Source: Anaerosalibacter massiliensis
Lineage (GTDB): Bacteria > Bacillota > Clostridia > Tissierellales > Sporanaerobacteraceae
Direction of reading: 5' to 3'
Length of the DNA stretch: 64,000 nucleotides
Assembly (NCBI GenBank): GCA_000751555.1
Contig: CCEZ01000020.1
Span: 27,717-91,716, forward strand
Shown here: positions 34,668-45,154 of the stretch, piece after piece
How the letters are laid out: every line of letters begins with the position of its first letter
Numbering within the stretch: position 1 is the first letter of the stretch
Notes under the pieces: generated by a model
The model's input: only the letters and a program-made list of their open reading frames with translations
Databases searched by the model: none
What the model was told of the DNA's origin: nothing
Program-made: the position numbers and the translations under genes

Positions 34668-34701
34668 ATCCTAGAAGCTTAAGCTTCTAGGATTTATTTT
34701 A
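34667..34701 (+). terminator. Terminator after the PAS-PP2C gene
   Basis: The palindrome aaatcctagaagctt / aagcttctaggattt is followed by attttaaaa. Confidence 0.75.
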
Positions 34702-34744
34702 AAAAAAATGTGGTATGATAAAGAAAAAAGCAGGAGGGATTTAG

Positions 34745-36049
34745 TTGGAAAATATTAGCTTGGACTATTCGAATAGTTTTGTTAGAGAGCATGAGCTAAG
34801 ACATTTAGAAGAATACATATCTTTAGCTCATCATATTTTACATGAAAAAAAGGGTGCTGGTTCAGAATATTTAGGGTGGTTAGATTATCCTAAAAATTAT
34901 GATATAGAAGAATTTAAAAAAGTTAAAGAAACTGCTTTAAATATAAGAAAAAATTCAGAAGTTTTTATTGTTATAGGAATAGGAGGCTCTTATTTAGGGT
35001 CTAGAGCTTGTATAGAGGGGTTGAATCACTCTTTTTATAATCAATTGTGTTCAGAAAAAAGGAATGGACCAGAAATATATTTTGTAGGAAATAATGTAAG
35101 CAGTACTTATATATTTGAACTTTTAGAGCTCATAGAGGATAAAAGTTTAAGTATAAATGTAATATCCAAGTCTGGAACTACTACAGAACCAGCTATTGCC
35201 TTTAGAATATTTAGAGAATATATGAATAATAAATACGGGAAGGAAGCTAAGGATAGAATTTATATAACTACAGATAAAGAAAAGGGAATATTGAAAGAAA
35301 TGTCTAAAAATGAAGGATATGAAACGTTTACAGTACCAGATAGTATTGGTGGTAGGTATTCAGTACTTACGTCTGTAGGATTACTTCCTATTGCAGTAGC
35401 AGGCATTGATATAGATATGCTAATGGAAGGTGCTAAAGAGGGAATGGAGGAATATTCTGCATTGGATATAGATAAAAACTATTCTTATCAATATGCACTT
35501 TTAAGAAATATTCTTTATAGAAAAGGTAAAGACATAGAAATACTAGCAAGTTATGAACCTAGTTTGCACTATTTTCAAGAATGGTGGAAACAGTTATTTG
35601 GAGAAAGTGAAGGTAAAGATCTTAAAGGAATATATCCTTCATCAGCAAATTTCACCACTGATTTACATTCATTAGGTCAACTTATACAGGATGGTAAAAG
35701 AAATATATTTGAAACTACTATAAATATTGAAAAAGTTAGAAAAGATATTGAGATAAAAAAAGAACAAGAGGATCTAGATGGGCTAAATTTCTTATCGGGA
35801 AAGACTATAGATTTTGTAAATAAAAAGGCTTTTGAGGGTACTCTTCTTGCTCATACTAAAGGAGGAGTTCCCAATATAATTATAAATATTCCTGAAATGA
35901 ATGAAAAATATTTTGGAAAATTAATTTATTTTTTTCAAAAAAGTTGTGCAATTAGTGGTTATCTAATGGGAGTGAATCCTTTTGATCAACCAGGAGTTGA
36001 AGAATATAAAAAGAATATGTTTAAACTAATAGGAAAACCAGGATATTAA
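34745..36049 (+). CDS. pgi: Glucose-6-phosphate isomerase
   Basis: Interconverts glucose-6-phosphate and fructose-6-phosphate in glycolysis. The 434-aa product is of the shorter bacterial type, with [23 protein letters not shown] (sugar phosphate loop), [28 protein letters not shown] and [13 protein letters not shown]. The start is TTG at 34745, behind aggaggga. The dcd gene follows after 16 bases. Confidence 0.96.
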   Translation: MENISLDYSNSFVREHELRHLEEYISLAHHILHEKKGAGSEYLGWLDYPKNYDIEEFKKVKETALNIRKNSEVFIVIGIGGSYLGSRACIEGLNHSFYNQLCSEKRNGPEIYFVGNNVSSTYIFELLELIEDKSLSINVISKSGTTTEPAIAFRIFREYMNNKYGKEAKDRIYITTDKEKGILKEMSKNEGYETFTVPDSIGGRYSVLTSVGLLPIAVAGIDIDMLMEGAKEGMEEYSALDIDKNYSYQYALLRNILYRKGKDIEILASYEPSLHYFQEWWKQLFGESEGKDLKGIYPSSANFTTDLHSLGQLIQDGKRNIFETTINIEKVRKDIEIKKEQEDLDGLNFLSGKTIDFVNKKAFEGTLLAHTKGGVPNIIINIPEMNEKYFGKLIYFFQKSCAISGYLMGVNPFDQPGVEEYKKNMFKLIGKPGY

Positions 36050-36065
36050 AAGGGGAGAAAAAAGA

Positions 36066-36608
36066 TTGATTTTATCAGATAAAACTATTAAGAAAATGTT
36101 AAAAGATGAAGAGCTTCTAATAAATCCAATTGAGGAAGATTCACAAATTCAGCCAGCCAGTGTAGATATAAGATTGGGAAGACATTTTTTAAAGGTTGAT
36201 GAAAATAGAGTTGAGTCCATGTGTCTTCAAGAGGAGATAAAGTATATAGAAATTGAAAGTGATGAGATAATTATTCCGCCAAATTCTTTTTTACTTGCAA
36301 CTACTATGGAATATATAAAATTGCCTAATTATCTTACAGCTTTTGTAGAAGGAAGAAGTTCTATAGGTAGAATGGGTCTTTTTATTCAAAATGCAGGATG
36401 GGTTGATCCAGGATTTGAAGGAGAAATAACCCTTGAGTTATATAATGCGAACAGACTTCCTATAAAACTTATTTCTGGTAGAAGGATTTGCCAATTAGTA
36501 TTTGCACTTATGGATGAAGAAGCAATAAACCCATATGATGGAAAATATCAAAAACAAAGAAAAGCAACAGGAAGTAGAGTTTATAAAGATATAGAAAATA
36601 AAAAATAG
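36066..36608 (+). CDS. dcd: dCTP deaminase
   Basis: Deaminates dCTP to dUTP (some members go on to dUMP). The 180-aa trimeric-dUTPase-fold protein has [10 protein letters not shown], the catalytic segment [12 protein letters not shown], and [15 protein letters not shown] with the active-site Glu. Sequence alone does not separate the mono- and bifunctional forms. The start is TTG behind aggggag. The stop codon lies inside the left arm of a long terminator-like inverted repeat. Confidence 0.93.
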   Translation: MILSDKTIKKMLKDEELLINPIEEDSQIQPASVDIRLGRHFLKVDENRVESMCLQEEIKYIEIESDEIIIPPNSFLLATTMEYIKLPNYLTAFVEGRSSIGRMGLFIQNAGWVDPGFEGEITLELYNANRLPIKLISGRRICQLVFALMDEEAINPYDGKYQKQRKATGSRVYKDIENKK

Positions 36609-36715
36609 AATAGGCATTTAAATTGATATGCTCTCCTTAAAGTAGACAGATTAAAAAATAAAAATCTGATACCTTAGGGGGAGTATTATTATGCCTATTC
36701 TATTTTTTATGCTTT
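36601..36715 (+). repeat. Nested inverted repeat after dcd: terminator arms enclosing an IS/MITE-like insert
   Basis: A perfect 17-bp outer repeat (36601-36617 and 36691-36707, aaaaatagaataggcat and its complement) ends in T runs, so it can act as a terminator. Inside is a second, imperfect inverted repeat: gatatgctctccttaaagta and its partner ending ccttagggggagtattat, with a cagatt/aatctg core. The inner pair resembles the end of an IS3-type element or a MITE. The rest of the gap to 37029 is AT-rich with no gene that I can support. Confidence 0.55.
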
Positions 36716-37029
36716 TTTATAAATAAAGTTTGGCATAATATTATCATATTATGTATATATTTTACTATAGCCAAAATCTTTATCAACATAATTACAGAAA
36801 AATATATATAGGCAAATAATTGATAAAACCTTTGTTTTTAAAGGAAAAGAACTGAAAAATAGAGTAAATTGAAGAATAATATAGATAGATGAAGAAATCT
36901 ATATAAATCTTATATTAAGAGGCAATGATTGTTAAGAATTTATCAATTGCTCTATTGCTTTATTTTCAGATATTTGGTAAAGTATAGACAAGTAGGAAAA
37001 AGAGTAGAATGATTATTAGGAGGGATAAT

Positions 37030-37809
37030 TTGAACTTTGAAAATTTGGTTTTCAAACAGGAAGGAAATATAGGTATATTATCAATTAATAGACCCAAAGC
37101 ATTAAATGCCCTCAATACTCAAGTATTGAAAGAACTAGATGAAGCAATAGATATAATAGAAAAAAATGATGAAGTACATATTGTTGTACTAACAGGAGAA
37201 GGAAGAGCTTTTGTAGCAGGTGCAGATATAGCTGAAATGAAATCCATGGGTTCTAAGGAAGCAAGAGAATTTGCAAAGAATGGATTAGAAGTGTTTAGAA
37301 AAATTGAATTAATGGAAAAGCCTGTTATAGCTGCAGTAAATGGCTTCGCACTAGGTGGTGGATGTGAACTGTCAATGTGCTGTGATATTAGGTTGGCTTC
37401 AGATAAAGCTAAATTTGGACAACCAGAGACAGGTCTTGGAATAATTCCTGGATTTGCAGGAACTCAAAGACTAAGTCGATTGGTAGGAATGGGAAGAGCA
37501 AAGGAATTGATCTTTACTGCAGATATGATAGATGCTGATGAAGCATATAGAATAGGATTAGTAAATAAGGTAGTACCCCAAGATGATTTGATTGAGGAAG
37601 CTATAAAATTAGCCAAGAATATTTTATCAAAAGGACAATTAGCAGTCAGGTTTGCAAAAAATGCTATAAATAGAGGTATTGAAACTGATATTGAAACTGG
37701 GATGGCAATCGAAAGAGATTTATTTGGACTTTGTTTTACTACAGAGGATCAAAAAGAAGGCATGGGAGCGTTTTTAGAAAAACGCAAACCAAATTATAAA
37801 TTAAGATAA
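37030..37809 (+). CDS. crt: Enoyl-CoA hydratase/crotonase
   Basis: Hydrates crotonyl-CoA and similar enoyl-CoAs, as in butyrate formation. The oxyanion and CoA motifs are clear: [15 protein letters not shown] [34 protein letters not shown] and [20 protein letters not shown] with both catalytic Glu present. The TTG at 37030 is preferred because aggagg ends six bases before it; the upstream in-frame ATG (37009) would place that site inside the coding region. Length is about 259 aa. hbd follows after 28 bases, but thiolase, butyryl-CoA dehydrogenase and etf are not here. Confidence 0.93.
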   Translation: MNFENLVFKQEGNIGILSINRPKALNALNTQVLKELDEAIDIIEKNDEVHIVVLTGEGRAFVAGADIAEMKSMGSKEAREFAKNGLEVFRKIELMEKPVIAAVNGFALGGGCELSMCCDIRLASDKAKFGQPETGLGIIPGFAGTQRLSRLVGMGRAKELIFTADMIDADEAYRIGLVNKVVPQDDLIEEAIKLAKNILSKGQLAVRFAKNAINRGIETDIETGMAIERDLFGLCFTTEDQKEGMGAFLEKRKPNYKLR

Positions 37810-37837
37810 TTTAATAAAATATTTTGGAGGTGCTTTT

Positions 37838-38692
37838 ATGAAAAAGGTTGGAATACTTGGAAGAGGTACAATGGCTTCAGGAATTGTTCAAGTTTTAGTT
37901 CAAAATGACTATGATGTTGTTATGTGGGTTAGAAATATTGATCCAGATGCTCCAAGAGCAAGTGCAAAACACGTTGATAAAGGGTTAAGTAGATTAGTTA
38001 AGAAAGAAAAAATTACTGAAGATGATAAGAACAAATTATTAGGAAAAATAGAAATTACTACAAAATATGAAGATTTAAATGATTGTGATTTAGTAATTGA
38101 AGCTATTGCTGAAGATATGGATATTAAGAGAAAAACTTTTGTTAAATTAGATGAAGTTTGTAAAGAAGATGCAATACTAGCAACTAATACTTCTTCTTTA
38201 TCAATAACTGAAATTGCAAGTGTTACTAATAGACCTGAAAAGGTAATTGGAATGCATTTCTTTAATCCAGTTCCAGTTATGAAACTAATTGAAGTTATTA
38301 AAGGAATTGCAACTAGTGAAGAAACTAGAGATGCAGTATTTGAGCTATCAGAAAAATTAGGAAAGACTCCTGTTGAAGTTGAGGAAGCTCCAGGATTTGT
38401 TGTAAATAGAATACTTATTCCAATGATTAATGAAGCTGTTGGAATATTAGGTGATGGAGTAGCAAAAGCTGAGGATATTGACCAAGCAATGCAACTTGGT
38501 GCAAATCATCCAATAGGACCTTTGGCTTTAGGAGATTTAATTGGATTAGATGTTTGCTTAGCTATTATGGATGTACTATATACTGAATTTGGTGATTCAA
38601 AGTATAGGGCTCATCCACTACTAAGAAAAATGGTTAGAGGTGGACGTTTAGGTAGAAAGACAGGTAAAGGATTCTACGATTATTCAAGATAA
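37838..38692 (+). CDS. hbd: 3-hydroxybutyryl-CoA dehydrogenase
   Basis: Oxidoreductase joining acetoacetyl-CoA and 3-hydroxybutyryl-CoA. The 284-aa product has the Rossmann motif [32 protein letters not shown], the catalytic [13 protein letters not shown] (His-Glu pair), EAPGFVVNR and a C-terminal [11 protein letters not shown]. ggaggtg precedes the ATG. With the crotonase it forms two consecutive steps of the four-carbon pathway or of fatty/amino-acid fermentation. Confidence 0.96.
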   Translation: MKKVGILGRGTMASGIVQVLVQNDYDVVMWVRNIDPDAPRASAKHVDKGLSRLVKKEKITEDDKNKLLGKIEITTKYEDLNDCDLVIEAIAEDMDIKRKTFVKLDEVCKEDAILATNTSSLSITEIASVTNRPEKVIGMHFFNPVPVMKLIEVIKGIATSEETRDAVFELSEKLGKTPVEVEEAPGFVVNRILIPMINEAVGILGDGVAKAEDIDQAMQLGANHPIGPLALGDLIGLDVCLAIMDVLYTEFGDSKYRAHPLLRKMVRGGRLGRKTGKGFYDYSR

Positions 38693-38702
38693 AATAAAAG
38701 AT

Positions 38703-38748
38703 AAAAAAGTTCCTAGTAAAATTTTACTAGGAACTTTTAATTTTTTGT
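38703..38748 (+). terminator. Terminator after hbd
   Basis: aaaagttcctagtaaaa pairs with ttttactaggaactttt and is followed by aattttttg. Confidence 0.85.
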
Positions 38749-38880
38749 AAAAATTTATTTTTTAACAAAAAACTAGCTAATTATTTAAATTATTATAATT
38801 TAAAATAAGAGTAAAAATTTAAGTATTGTATAAGATATAAGCATATATGAATGAAGGGAGGTAGAAAATTGTAATTTTAA

Positions 38881-39843
38881 ATGAAAACTTTTTTAAAGTA
38901 TTTTAGTCTAGCTTTCATATGCTTTTTTATGGCTTTTTTATTAGGAACTCATACTTTTTTGAAAATGAATGCAAATAATGAGAATGATATAGGTTCTCAC
39001 GAAGGAAAGATAAAAGAAGGGGAAAAACTAAAAGATAATCTAGAAAAAGGGGAGGAAGAAAAAGGTAGAGTTAATTTTATATTATTAGGAAAAGATGATC
39101 TCAGAACAGATAGTATTTTATTTATTTCCTTTGATAGAAAACTTAAAACAGTAGATTTGATTTCCATACCAAGGGATACCTATCTTTATAGGAAAGGATA
39201 TGAAAAGGCAGAGCAAAGAAAGATAAATTCTGTATATGGAGATCATGGCGTAGAAGGAGTAAAAGAAGCTTTATATTTTATTCTTGGAGAAACACCTATT
39301 GATCATTATATTATTTTAGACTATAAAGGAGTGGAAAATATAATAGATTCTGTAGGCGGAGTTGAAGTAAATATACCTTTTCATATGAAATATGAAGACC
39401 CTACAGCAAATCCGCCATTATATATAGATATTCCAAAAGGAGTCCAAGTTTTAAATGGAGAAAAATCTGTCCAATTCTTAAGATATAGAAAAGGGAGTAA
39501 CAATAAGGAAGGCTATGCAGAAGGAGATTTAGGCAGAATAAAAGCACAACAAGAATTTGTATTTTCTTTTTTTAAAAAATCTTTAGGTATAAGATTGCCT
39601 TTAGTTATAAAGAATAGTTTCAAAGAAATAGAGACAGATATGGGATTAAATGAGGCTTTAAAATATGGAAAAGAAATACTAGAAATGGAAGAGGAGGATT
39701 TCAATTTATTTATATTGCCTGGAGTAGCAAGTTATAGGACTTTTGAAGGAAAAACTTTATCATATTATATTCAAGATGAGGTAAAGACTAAGGAATTAAT
39801 GGAGAAGATTTATAAAGCATCAAAAAAAGTCCCTGTAGAGTAG
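38881..39843 (+). CDS. LytR-CpsA-Psr (LCP) family cell-wall glycopolymer ligase
   Basis: LCP enzymes attach teichoic-acid-like or capsular polymers to peptidoglycan outside the membrane. The 320-aa protein has one N-terminal membrane helix (about 5-27), a charged stalk, and an LCP domain from about residue 65 with LGKDDLRTDSIL, SIPRDTY, INSVYGDHG, VGGVEVNIP and LRYRKG. The ATG is fixed by an in-frame TAA just before it, yet the best ribosome site (gggagg, 38855) is 19 bases upstream, which is unusually far. The gene converges on murC. Confidence 0.88.
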   Translation: MKTFLKYFSLAFICFFMAFLLGTHTFLKMNANNENDIGSHEGKIKEGEKLKDNLEKGEEEKGRVNFILLGKDDLRTDSILFISFDRKLKTVDLISIPRDTYLYRKGYEKAEQRKINSVYGDHGVEGVKEALYFILGETPIDHYIILDYKGVENIIDSVGGVEVNIPFHMKYEDPTANPPLYIDIPKGVQVLNGEKSVQFLRYRKGSNNKEGYAEGDLGRIKAQQEFVFSFFKKSLGIRLPLVIKNSFKEIETDMGLNEALKYGKEILEMEEEDFNLFILPGVASYRTFEGKTLSYYIQDEVKTKELMEKIYKASKKVPVE

Positions 39844-39851
39844 GGACTTTA
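39822..39851. terminator. Bidirectional terminator between the LCP gene and murC
   Basis: aaagtccct and agggacttt form a stem over the LCP stop codon, flanked by seven As on one side. On the minus strand this gives a hairpin with a T run ending the murC transcript. Confidence 0.7.
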
Positions 39852-41222
39852 AATTGCCTCTTTTTTACTATTTTCAATTATTAATTCTCCTAGTTTATAA
39901 ATATCTCCTGCACCCATAGTTACTATAGTATCTCCATCTTCTATATTGGATAAAATATAGTTTTTAATTTCTTCAAAGGATTTTAAATATATAGCATCTA
40001 CATCTTTTTCTTTAAGTAAATTAACTAAATTTTTAGAGTGTATTACACCTGTATCTTTTTCTCTAGCCGCATATATATCAGTTATTATAACCTTATCAGC
40101 ATCATAAAAAGACTCGGAAAATCCATTTAAAAGGAGTTTAGTTCTAGAATAAGTATGGGGCTGGAATATACACCAAAGATCATTTGTTGTGCTTTTTCTT
40201 AAAGCACTGAGAGCTGCTTTTATCTCTGTTGGATGATGAGCATAATCATCCATTACCTTTACTCCATTTACATATCCTTTTGTTTCTAGCCTTCTATGAG
40301 AACCTTTATAATGCTTTATAGATTCAATTATAAAATCTATTGGTATATTATAAGTATGGGCTGCAGCAATACTAGCAAGTGCATTATATACATTGTGTAT
40401 GCCCATTACATTTAAGGTAACAGGAAACTTACCCTTGTCTTTTATATTAAGTGTAAATTGTGGATATCCTGCATTTGTAAAGGAAATATTCTCTGCAGTA
40501 TAATCTCCATGGTTATTTATACCAAATGTAATAATATTGGCCTTAGTATCTTTTATAATATTTTCTGCATTTTCATCATCAATATTTATAATTAAATGTC
40601 CATTTTCATTTAATTTATTAGCATAATCTTTAAAAGTTTTTATTATATGATCCATGTTTTTAAAATAATCTAAATGATCTTCTTCTATGTTTAAAATTAT
40701 AGCCATTGTAGGTTGATATTTAAGTATATTTCCTTTATATTCACAGGCTTCAGTTAGAATTAGATCTTGACTACCTATCATTACATTGCCACCTATTGTA
40801 TCTAATTCCCCACCTAAAAGTATAGTAGGTTCTAAAGGAGAATCATTCAATACTGTTGCTAACATGCTAGTAGTAGTAGTTTTCCCATGAGTACCTGAAA
40901 CAGCAATGGATTTTTTATACTTTTTCATAAGTTTTCCTAAAAAAGTCCCTCTATCTAAAGTTTCAATACCATTTTTTTTAGCTTCCAATAATTCAGGATT
41001 GTCATTAGATATAGCATCTGTATATATTATTAAATCAGCTCCAAGAATATTTTCGCTTTTATGACCTATGTAAATTTTTGCACCTTGATTTTCTAGTTTA
41101 TTAACTATTAATGATTCCTTCATATCAGAACCAGAAACAGTATATCCTTCTTTTAAAAGTATTTCTGCCAATCCACTCATGCTTATGCCGCCAATACCTA
41201 TAAGATGAACATGTGAAACCAT
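39849..41222 (-). CDS. murC: UDP-N-acetylmuramate-L-alanine ligase
   Basis: Adds L-Ala to UDP-MurNAc, the first amino-acid step of peptidoglycan synthesis. Motifs are IGIGGISMSGLAEIL (UDP site), the ATP P-loop GTHGKTTTT, EACEYKGNILKY, NIEEDHLDYF, MGIHNVYNALA and DDYAHHPTEI. The ATG at 41222 is chosen over an in-frame TTG six bases upstream because aggaggt would sit only three bases from the TTG. Length about 457 aa. It is divergent from purR. Confidence 0.96.
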   Translation of the reverse strand: MVSHVHLIGIGGISMSGLAEILLKEGYTVSGSDMKESLIVNKLENQGAKIYIGHKSENILGADLIIYTDAISNDNPELLEAKKNGIETLDRGTFLGKLMKKYKKSIAVSGTHGKTTTTSMLATVLNDSPLEPTILLGGELDTIGGNVMIGSQDLILTEACEYKGNILKYQPTMAIILNIEEDHLDYFKNMDHIIKTFKDYANKLNENGHLIINIDDENAENIIKDTKANIITFGINNHGDYTAENISFTNAGYPQFTLNIKDKGKFPVTLNVMGIHNVYNALASIAAAHTYNIPIDFIIESIKHYKGSHRRLETKGYVNGVKVMDDYAHHPTEIKAALSALRKSTTNDLWCIFQPHTYSRTKLLLNGFSESFYDADKVIITDIYAAREKDTGVIHSKNLVNLLKEKDVDAIYLKSFEEIKNYILSNIEDGDTIVTMGAGDIYKLGELIIENSKKEAI

Positions 41223-41438
41223 ATACAATTACCTCCTAAAAAAATATATAATATATCTACATTCATTATTACCAAAAAAATTATTATCATACTTTATAAT
41301 GTTTCATTTTGTCATTGATAAATTATATCATAAAGGTGTATATATAAAAAGGAAAACTTACATTTATATTGAATTATACTATATAAAGAAATAAAATAGG
41401 TAGTATATACAGAAAATACTTAATATAGGGTGATTTAT

Positions 41439-42266
41439 ATGGAACAATATAGAAGAAACGAAAGAATAGGAGCTATTATGTACATACTTACAAGTAGACC
41501 AAATGAAATTTTTACATATAATTATTTTTCTGAAATGTTTAACGTAAAAAAACCTAGTATTAGTGGAGATATATCCATAATGAAGGGGATTGTAAAAAAG
41601 TTAGATATAGGTAAAATTGAAACTATTTCAGGGGCTAGTGGTGGAGTGAAATTTTTACCAAAATCTAGGAAAGATGAGACTAAAGAGCTTTTAGAAAACT
41701 TATGCAAAAAATTATCTCATAGCAAGAGGATTATTCCTGGAGGATTTATATATACAATGGATATTTTATATACCCCCAGCATAATAAGAAATATAGGAAA
41801 AATATTTGCAAATGAATTTATTCATAAAGAAATAGATTATGTTGTAACAGTTGAGACTAAAGGTATACCTATTGCTCTTATGACTGCAGATATTTTAAAT
41901 GTACCTTTGATTGTCATAAGAAAGAATATAAAGATAACTGAAGGTCCAACTGTAAATATAAACTATGTATCTGGCTCTACTAGGGCTATTCAAACTATGT
42001 CTCTTTCAAAAAAAGCTATAAGGGAGAATTCAAAAGTTCTAATTATAGACGATTTTATGAAAGCTGGAGGAACTGTGAAAGGGATAAATGAAATGATGTA
42101 TGAATTTGGTGCCCAAGTAGTAGGAGTTGGAATATTTCTTTCCACTAAAAATCCAGAGAAAAAATTAGTTAAGGACTATACTTCTCTTATAGAATTAGAA
42201 GGCATTGATGAGCAAAATGGGAAGATATATTTAAATTCAAAATTTGAATCTTTAGGACAATTTTAA
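41439..42266 (+). CDS. purR: Pur operon repressor PurR
   Basis: A PRPP-responsive repressor of purine genes. It combines an N-terminal winged helix (about residues 1-70, ERIGAIMYILTSRPNEIF) with a phosphoribosyltransferase-fold domain carrying the PRPP loop VLIIDDFMKAGGT (from about 200), as in Bacillus subtilis PurR. ATG 41439 follows agggtga; an in-frame GTG at 41430 overlaps that site. The gene heads the conserved purR-spoVG-glmU-prs order. Confidence 0.93.
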   Translation: MEQYRRNERIGAIMYILTSRPNEIFTYNYFSEMFNVKKPSISGDISIMKGIVKKLDIGKIETISGASGGVKFLPKSRKDETKELLENLCKKLSHSKRIIPGGFIYTMDILYTPSIIRNIGKIFANEFIHKEIDYVVTVETKGIPIALMTADILNVPLIVIRKNIKITEGPTVNINYVSGSTRAIQTMSLSKKAIRENSKVLIIDDFMKAGGTVKGINEMMYEFGAQVVGVGIFLSTKNPEKKLVKDYTSLIELEGIDEQNGKIYLNSKFESLGQF

Positions 42267-42292
42267 TAAAAATCAAAAAGATTACAATAAAA

Positions 42293-42321
42293 GAAGGATT
42301 TCCTTAAAATTTAGAGAATAT
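42293..42321 (+). promoter_or_regulatory. Sigma-H promoter of spoVG
   Basis: GAAGGATTT (42293-42301), 11 bases, then AGAGAATAT (42313-42321) matches the sigma-H consensus RnAGGAwWW-N11/12-RnnGAATww exactly. It lies 58 bases before the spoVG start; the same gene is sigma-H dependent in Bacillus subtilis. Confidence 0.8.
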
Positions 42322-42378
42322 AATGAATATTTAATAACATATTATTTTATAGGACTTCTGGGAAGGTGGTGAATTAGA

Positions 42379-42642
42379 ATGCAAGTCACAGATGTAAGAA
42401 TTAGGAAAATCACCGACGAAGGTAAAATGAAAGCTATAGTTTCTGTCACTTTTGATGAGGAATTTGTAGTTCATGACATAAAAATAATAGAAGGTCAAAA
42501 TGGACTTTTTATTGCAATGCCAAGTAGGAAAATGGCGGACGGAGAATTTAGAGATATTGCCCATCCAATTAATTCAGAAACTAGAAGTAAGATACAGGAT
42601 GCAATATTTAAGGAATATGAAAAAAACATAATAGACGTATAA
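42379..42642 (+). CDS. spoVG: Septation/sporulation regulator SpoVG
   Basis: A small nucleic-acid-binding regulator affecting asymmetric septation and gene expression. The 87-aa product has [38 protein letters not shown] and [11 protein letters not shown], all strongly conserved. A ggaaggtgg site precedes the ATG, and a sigma-H promoter and a terminator bracket it as a separate unit ahead of glmU. Confidence 0.97.
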   Translation: MQVTDVRIRKITDEGKMKAIVSVTFDEEFVVHDIKIIEGQNGLFIAMPSRKMADGEFRDIAHPINSETRSKIQDAIFKEYEKNIIDV

Positions 42643-42644
42643 AG

Positions 42645-42676
42645 TAAAAGGACCAAGTTAGGTCCTTTTTTACTAT
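42645..42676 (+). terminator. Terminator after spoVG
   Basis: aaaaggacc and ggtcctttt form a stem with a six-base loop and a T tail. Confidence 0.85.
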
Positions 42677-42782
42677 TTTAAATGAATATTATGTATTAAT
42701 GGATAAATTAGGTGTGGACTTATATGAGAAATCGTATAAAATATTATTGGGTGGAGAAATACAAAAGATAGAGGTGTTTTTT

Positions 42783-44171
42783 ATGACGATTTCAATTATA
42801 CTTGCTGCTGGAGAAGGAACTAGAATGAAATCAAGTAAGCCAAAGGTATTGCATAATATTTGCGGTAAACCGCTATTAAGCTATGTAATACAGGCAAGTA
42901 GAGAAGCAAAAGTGGAAAATAATATAGTAGTAGTAGGTCATGAAGGAGAAAAAATAATAGACAATATAAAAGGTGAAGATATCACTTTTGCAAAGCAGCC
43001 TATAGGTGATGAGCTTCCTTATGGAACAGGGTTTGCAGTTATGCAGGCTAGAAGCTATATTAAAGATGATAGTTGTGTTATAATTTTATATGGAGACACT
43101 CCTTTGATTTCTGGGGATACCCTAAATAAGCTTGTGGAATATCATAATTCAAGTGATAATGCCTGTACTGTGCTAACTGCAGAATTTGATAATCCTAAAG
43201 GATATGGCAGAATAATTAGAGATGGAGATGGAAATATTCTTTCTATAGTGGAAGAAAAAGATGCTAGAGATAAAGAAAAGAAAATAAAAGAAATTAATTC
43301 AGGAATGTATTGTTTTAAGGGGAAGTATTTAAAATTTGCGTTAGATAAAATTGATAATAAAAATGCTCAGGGCGAATATTATATTACAGATGCAGTGAAG
43401 ATTTTTAAAGATGAAGGTCTTAGAGTAGGGGCTTATAAAATAGATGATTCTACAGAGATATATGGTATTAATTCTAGGGTTCAATTAGCTTATGCTGAAA
43501 AGTTAATGAGAAGAAGAATTAATGAAAGACATATGGAAAATGGTGTTACTTTAATTGATCCTGATTCTACTTACATAGGAAATGAAGTTCACATAGGTAG
43601 AGATACTATAATATATCCTGGGACAATTCTGGAGGGAAATACAGAGATAGGAAAAGATTGTATAATAGGACAAAATAGTAGGATAGTTAATAGCATTATA
43701 GACAATAAAGTAGAAATACAGATCTCCACCATATTGGATAGTACTATCAATGAAGGAAGTAAAATAGGACCTTATGCTTATTTAAGACCAAATAGTCATA
43801 TTGGTAAAAATGTAAAAATTGGAGATTTTGTAGAAGTCAAAAATTCAAATGTAGGTGATAATACAAAAGCTAGCCATCTTTCTTATGTAGGAGATGCAGA
43901 TGTAGGCAAAAATGTAAATATTGGGTGTGGAGTAGTATTTGTAAATTATAATGGAAAAACTAAAAATAGAACTACTGTAGGAGACAATGCTTTTATAGGT
44001 AGCAATTCTAATTTAGTTGCACCAGTAGTTGTAAAGGATTGGGGCTATATAGCAGCAGGCTCTACAATTACGGATGAAGTAGATAAAGGCAATTTAGCTA
44101 TTGCTAGAGCTAGACAAGTTTCTAAAGCAGACTGGGTATTTAAGAAGGGATTTACAAAAGATAATAAATAA
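42783..44171 (+). CDS. glmU: Bifunctional UDP-GlcNAc pyrophosphorylase / glucosamine-1-phosphate acetyltransferase
   Basis: Makes UDP-N-acetylglucosamine for peptidoglycan. The N-terminal uridyltransferase domain opens with [19 protein letters not shown] and has LYGDTPL and NSGMYCF. The C-terminal left-handed beta helix contains [25 protein letters not shown] and [16 protein letters not shown] 42783 is the true start: gaggtg lies six bases upstream and homologues begin here, so the 28 residues of the longer frame are not used. Length 462 aa. Confidence 0.96.
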   Translation: MTISIILAAGEGTRMKSSKPKVLHNICGKPLLSYVIQASREAKVENNIVVVGHEGEKIIDNIKGEDITFAKQPIGDELPYGTGFAVMQARSYIKDDSCVIILYGDTPLISGDTLNKLVEYHNSSDNACTVLTAEFDNPKGYGRIIRDGDGNILSIVEEKDARDKEKKIKEINSGMYCFKGKYLKFALDKIDNKNAQGEYYITDAVKIFKDEGLRVGAYKIDDSTEIYGINSRVQLAYAEKLMRRRINERHMENGVTLIDPDSTYIGNEVHIGRDTIIYPGTILEGNTEIGKDCIIGQNSRIVNSIIDNKVEIQISTILDSTINEGSKIGPYAYLRPNSHIGKNVKIGDFVEVKNSNVGDNTKASHLSYVGDADVGKNVNIGCGVVFVNYNGKTKNRTTVGDNAFIGSNSNLVAPVVVKDWGYIAAGSTITDEVDKGNLAIARARQVSKADWVFKKGFTKDNK

Positions 44172-44188
44172 ATAGGAGGATTATAGTT

Positions 44189-45136
44189 ATGAACATAACT
44201 GGAAGTGGCATCAAAGTATTTAGTGGAAACGCAAACAAAACATTAGCAGAAAAAATATGCAAAGAATTAGGAGTTCCTCTAGGAGATTGTGAGGTTGGGA
44301 CTTTCAGTGATGGAGAAATATCAGCAAATATTAATGAGACGGTGAGAGGATATGATGTATTTCTTATACAACCAACATGTCCTCCAGTAAATAATAATTT
44401 AATGGAAACATTAATACTAATGGACGGCTTTAAAAGAGCTTCAGCAGGCAGAATTAATGCAGTGATACCATACTATGGCTATGCAAGACAAGATAGAAAG
44501 ACTAAGGCAAGAGAGCCAATAACAGCTAAATTAATAGCAGATTTGTTAACTACTGCAGGAGCAGATAGAGTTTTAAGTATGGATTTACATGCTGGTCAAA
44601 TTCAAGGATATTTTAATATTCCAGTAGATCATTTACTTGGAGTACCTATTTTAGCTGATTATTTTAGAGGAGTTGTTAATAGAGAGACTGTAGTAGTTTC
44701 ACCAGATTTAGGTGGAGTTACAAGGGCAAGAAATTTTGCTAATTTACTAGATCTACCTATTGCAATAATAGAAAAAAGAAGACCTAAAGCCAATGTTTCA
44801 GAAGTAATGAATGTAATTGGAGATATTGAAGGAAAAGATGTAATAATAGTAGATGATATTATAGATACAGCAGGAACTATAACTAAAGCTGCAAAAGTGT
44901 TAAAGAATTTTGGTGCATTAGATGTTTATGCATGTGCAACTCATCCAATTCTTTCTGGACCAGCTGTAGAAAGAATTGAGAATTCAGAAATAGAGAAGTT
45001 TATAGTTACAGACACAGTTCCATTGTCAGAAGAAAAGCTAATAGATAAAATTGAAGTAGTAAGTGTTGCATCTATTTTTGCTGAAGCTATTATGAGAATA
45101 CACAAAAATGAATCTGTGAGTAAGCTATTTGACTAA
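44189..45136 (+). CDS. prs: Ribose-phosphate pyrophosphokinase
   Basis: Makes PRPP from ribose-5-phosphate and ATP, feeding purine, pyrimidine, NAD, His and Trp synthesis and serving as PurR effector. The 315-aa product shows [51 protein letters not shown] and the PRPP loop [11 protein letters not shown]. It follows glmU by 17 bases behind aggagga. Confidence 0.97.
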   Translation: MNITGSGIKVFSGNANKTLAEKICKELGVPLGDCEVGTFSDGEISANINETVRGYDVFLIQPTCPPVNNNLMETLILMDGFKRASAGRINAVIPYYGYARQDRKTKAREPITAKLIADLLTTAGADRVLSMDLHAGQIQGYFNIPVDHLLGVPILADYFRGVVNRETVVVSPDLGGVTRARNFANLLDLPIAIIEKRRPKANVSEVMNVIGDIEGKDVIIVDDIIDTAGTITKAAKVLKNFGALDVYACATHPILSGPAVERIENSEIEKFIVTDTVPLSEEKLIDKIEVVSVASIFAEAIMRIHKNESVSKLFD

Positions 45137-45154
45137 TTTAAGGAGCTGATATGT

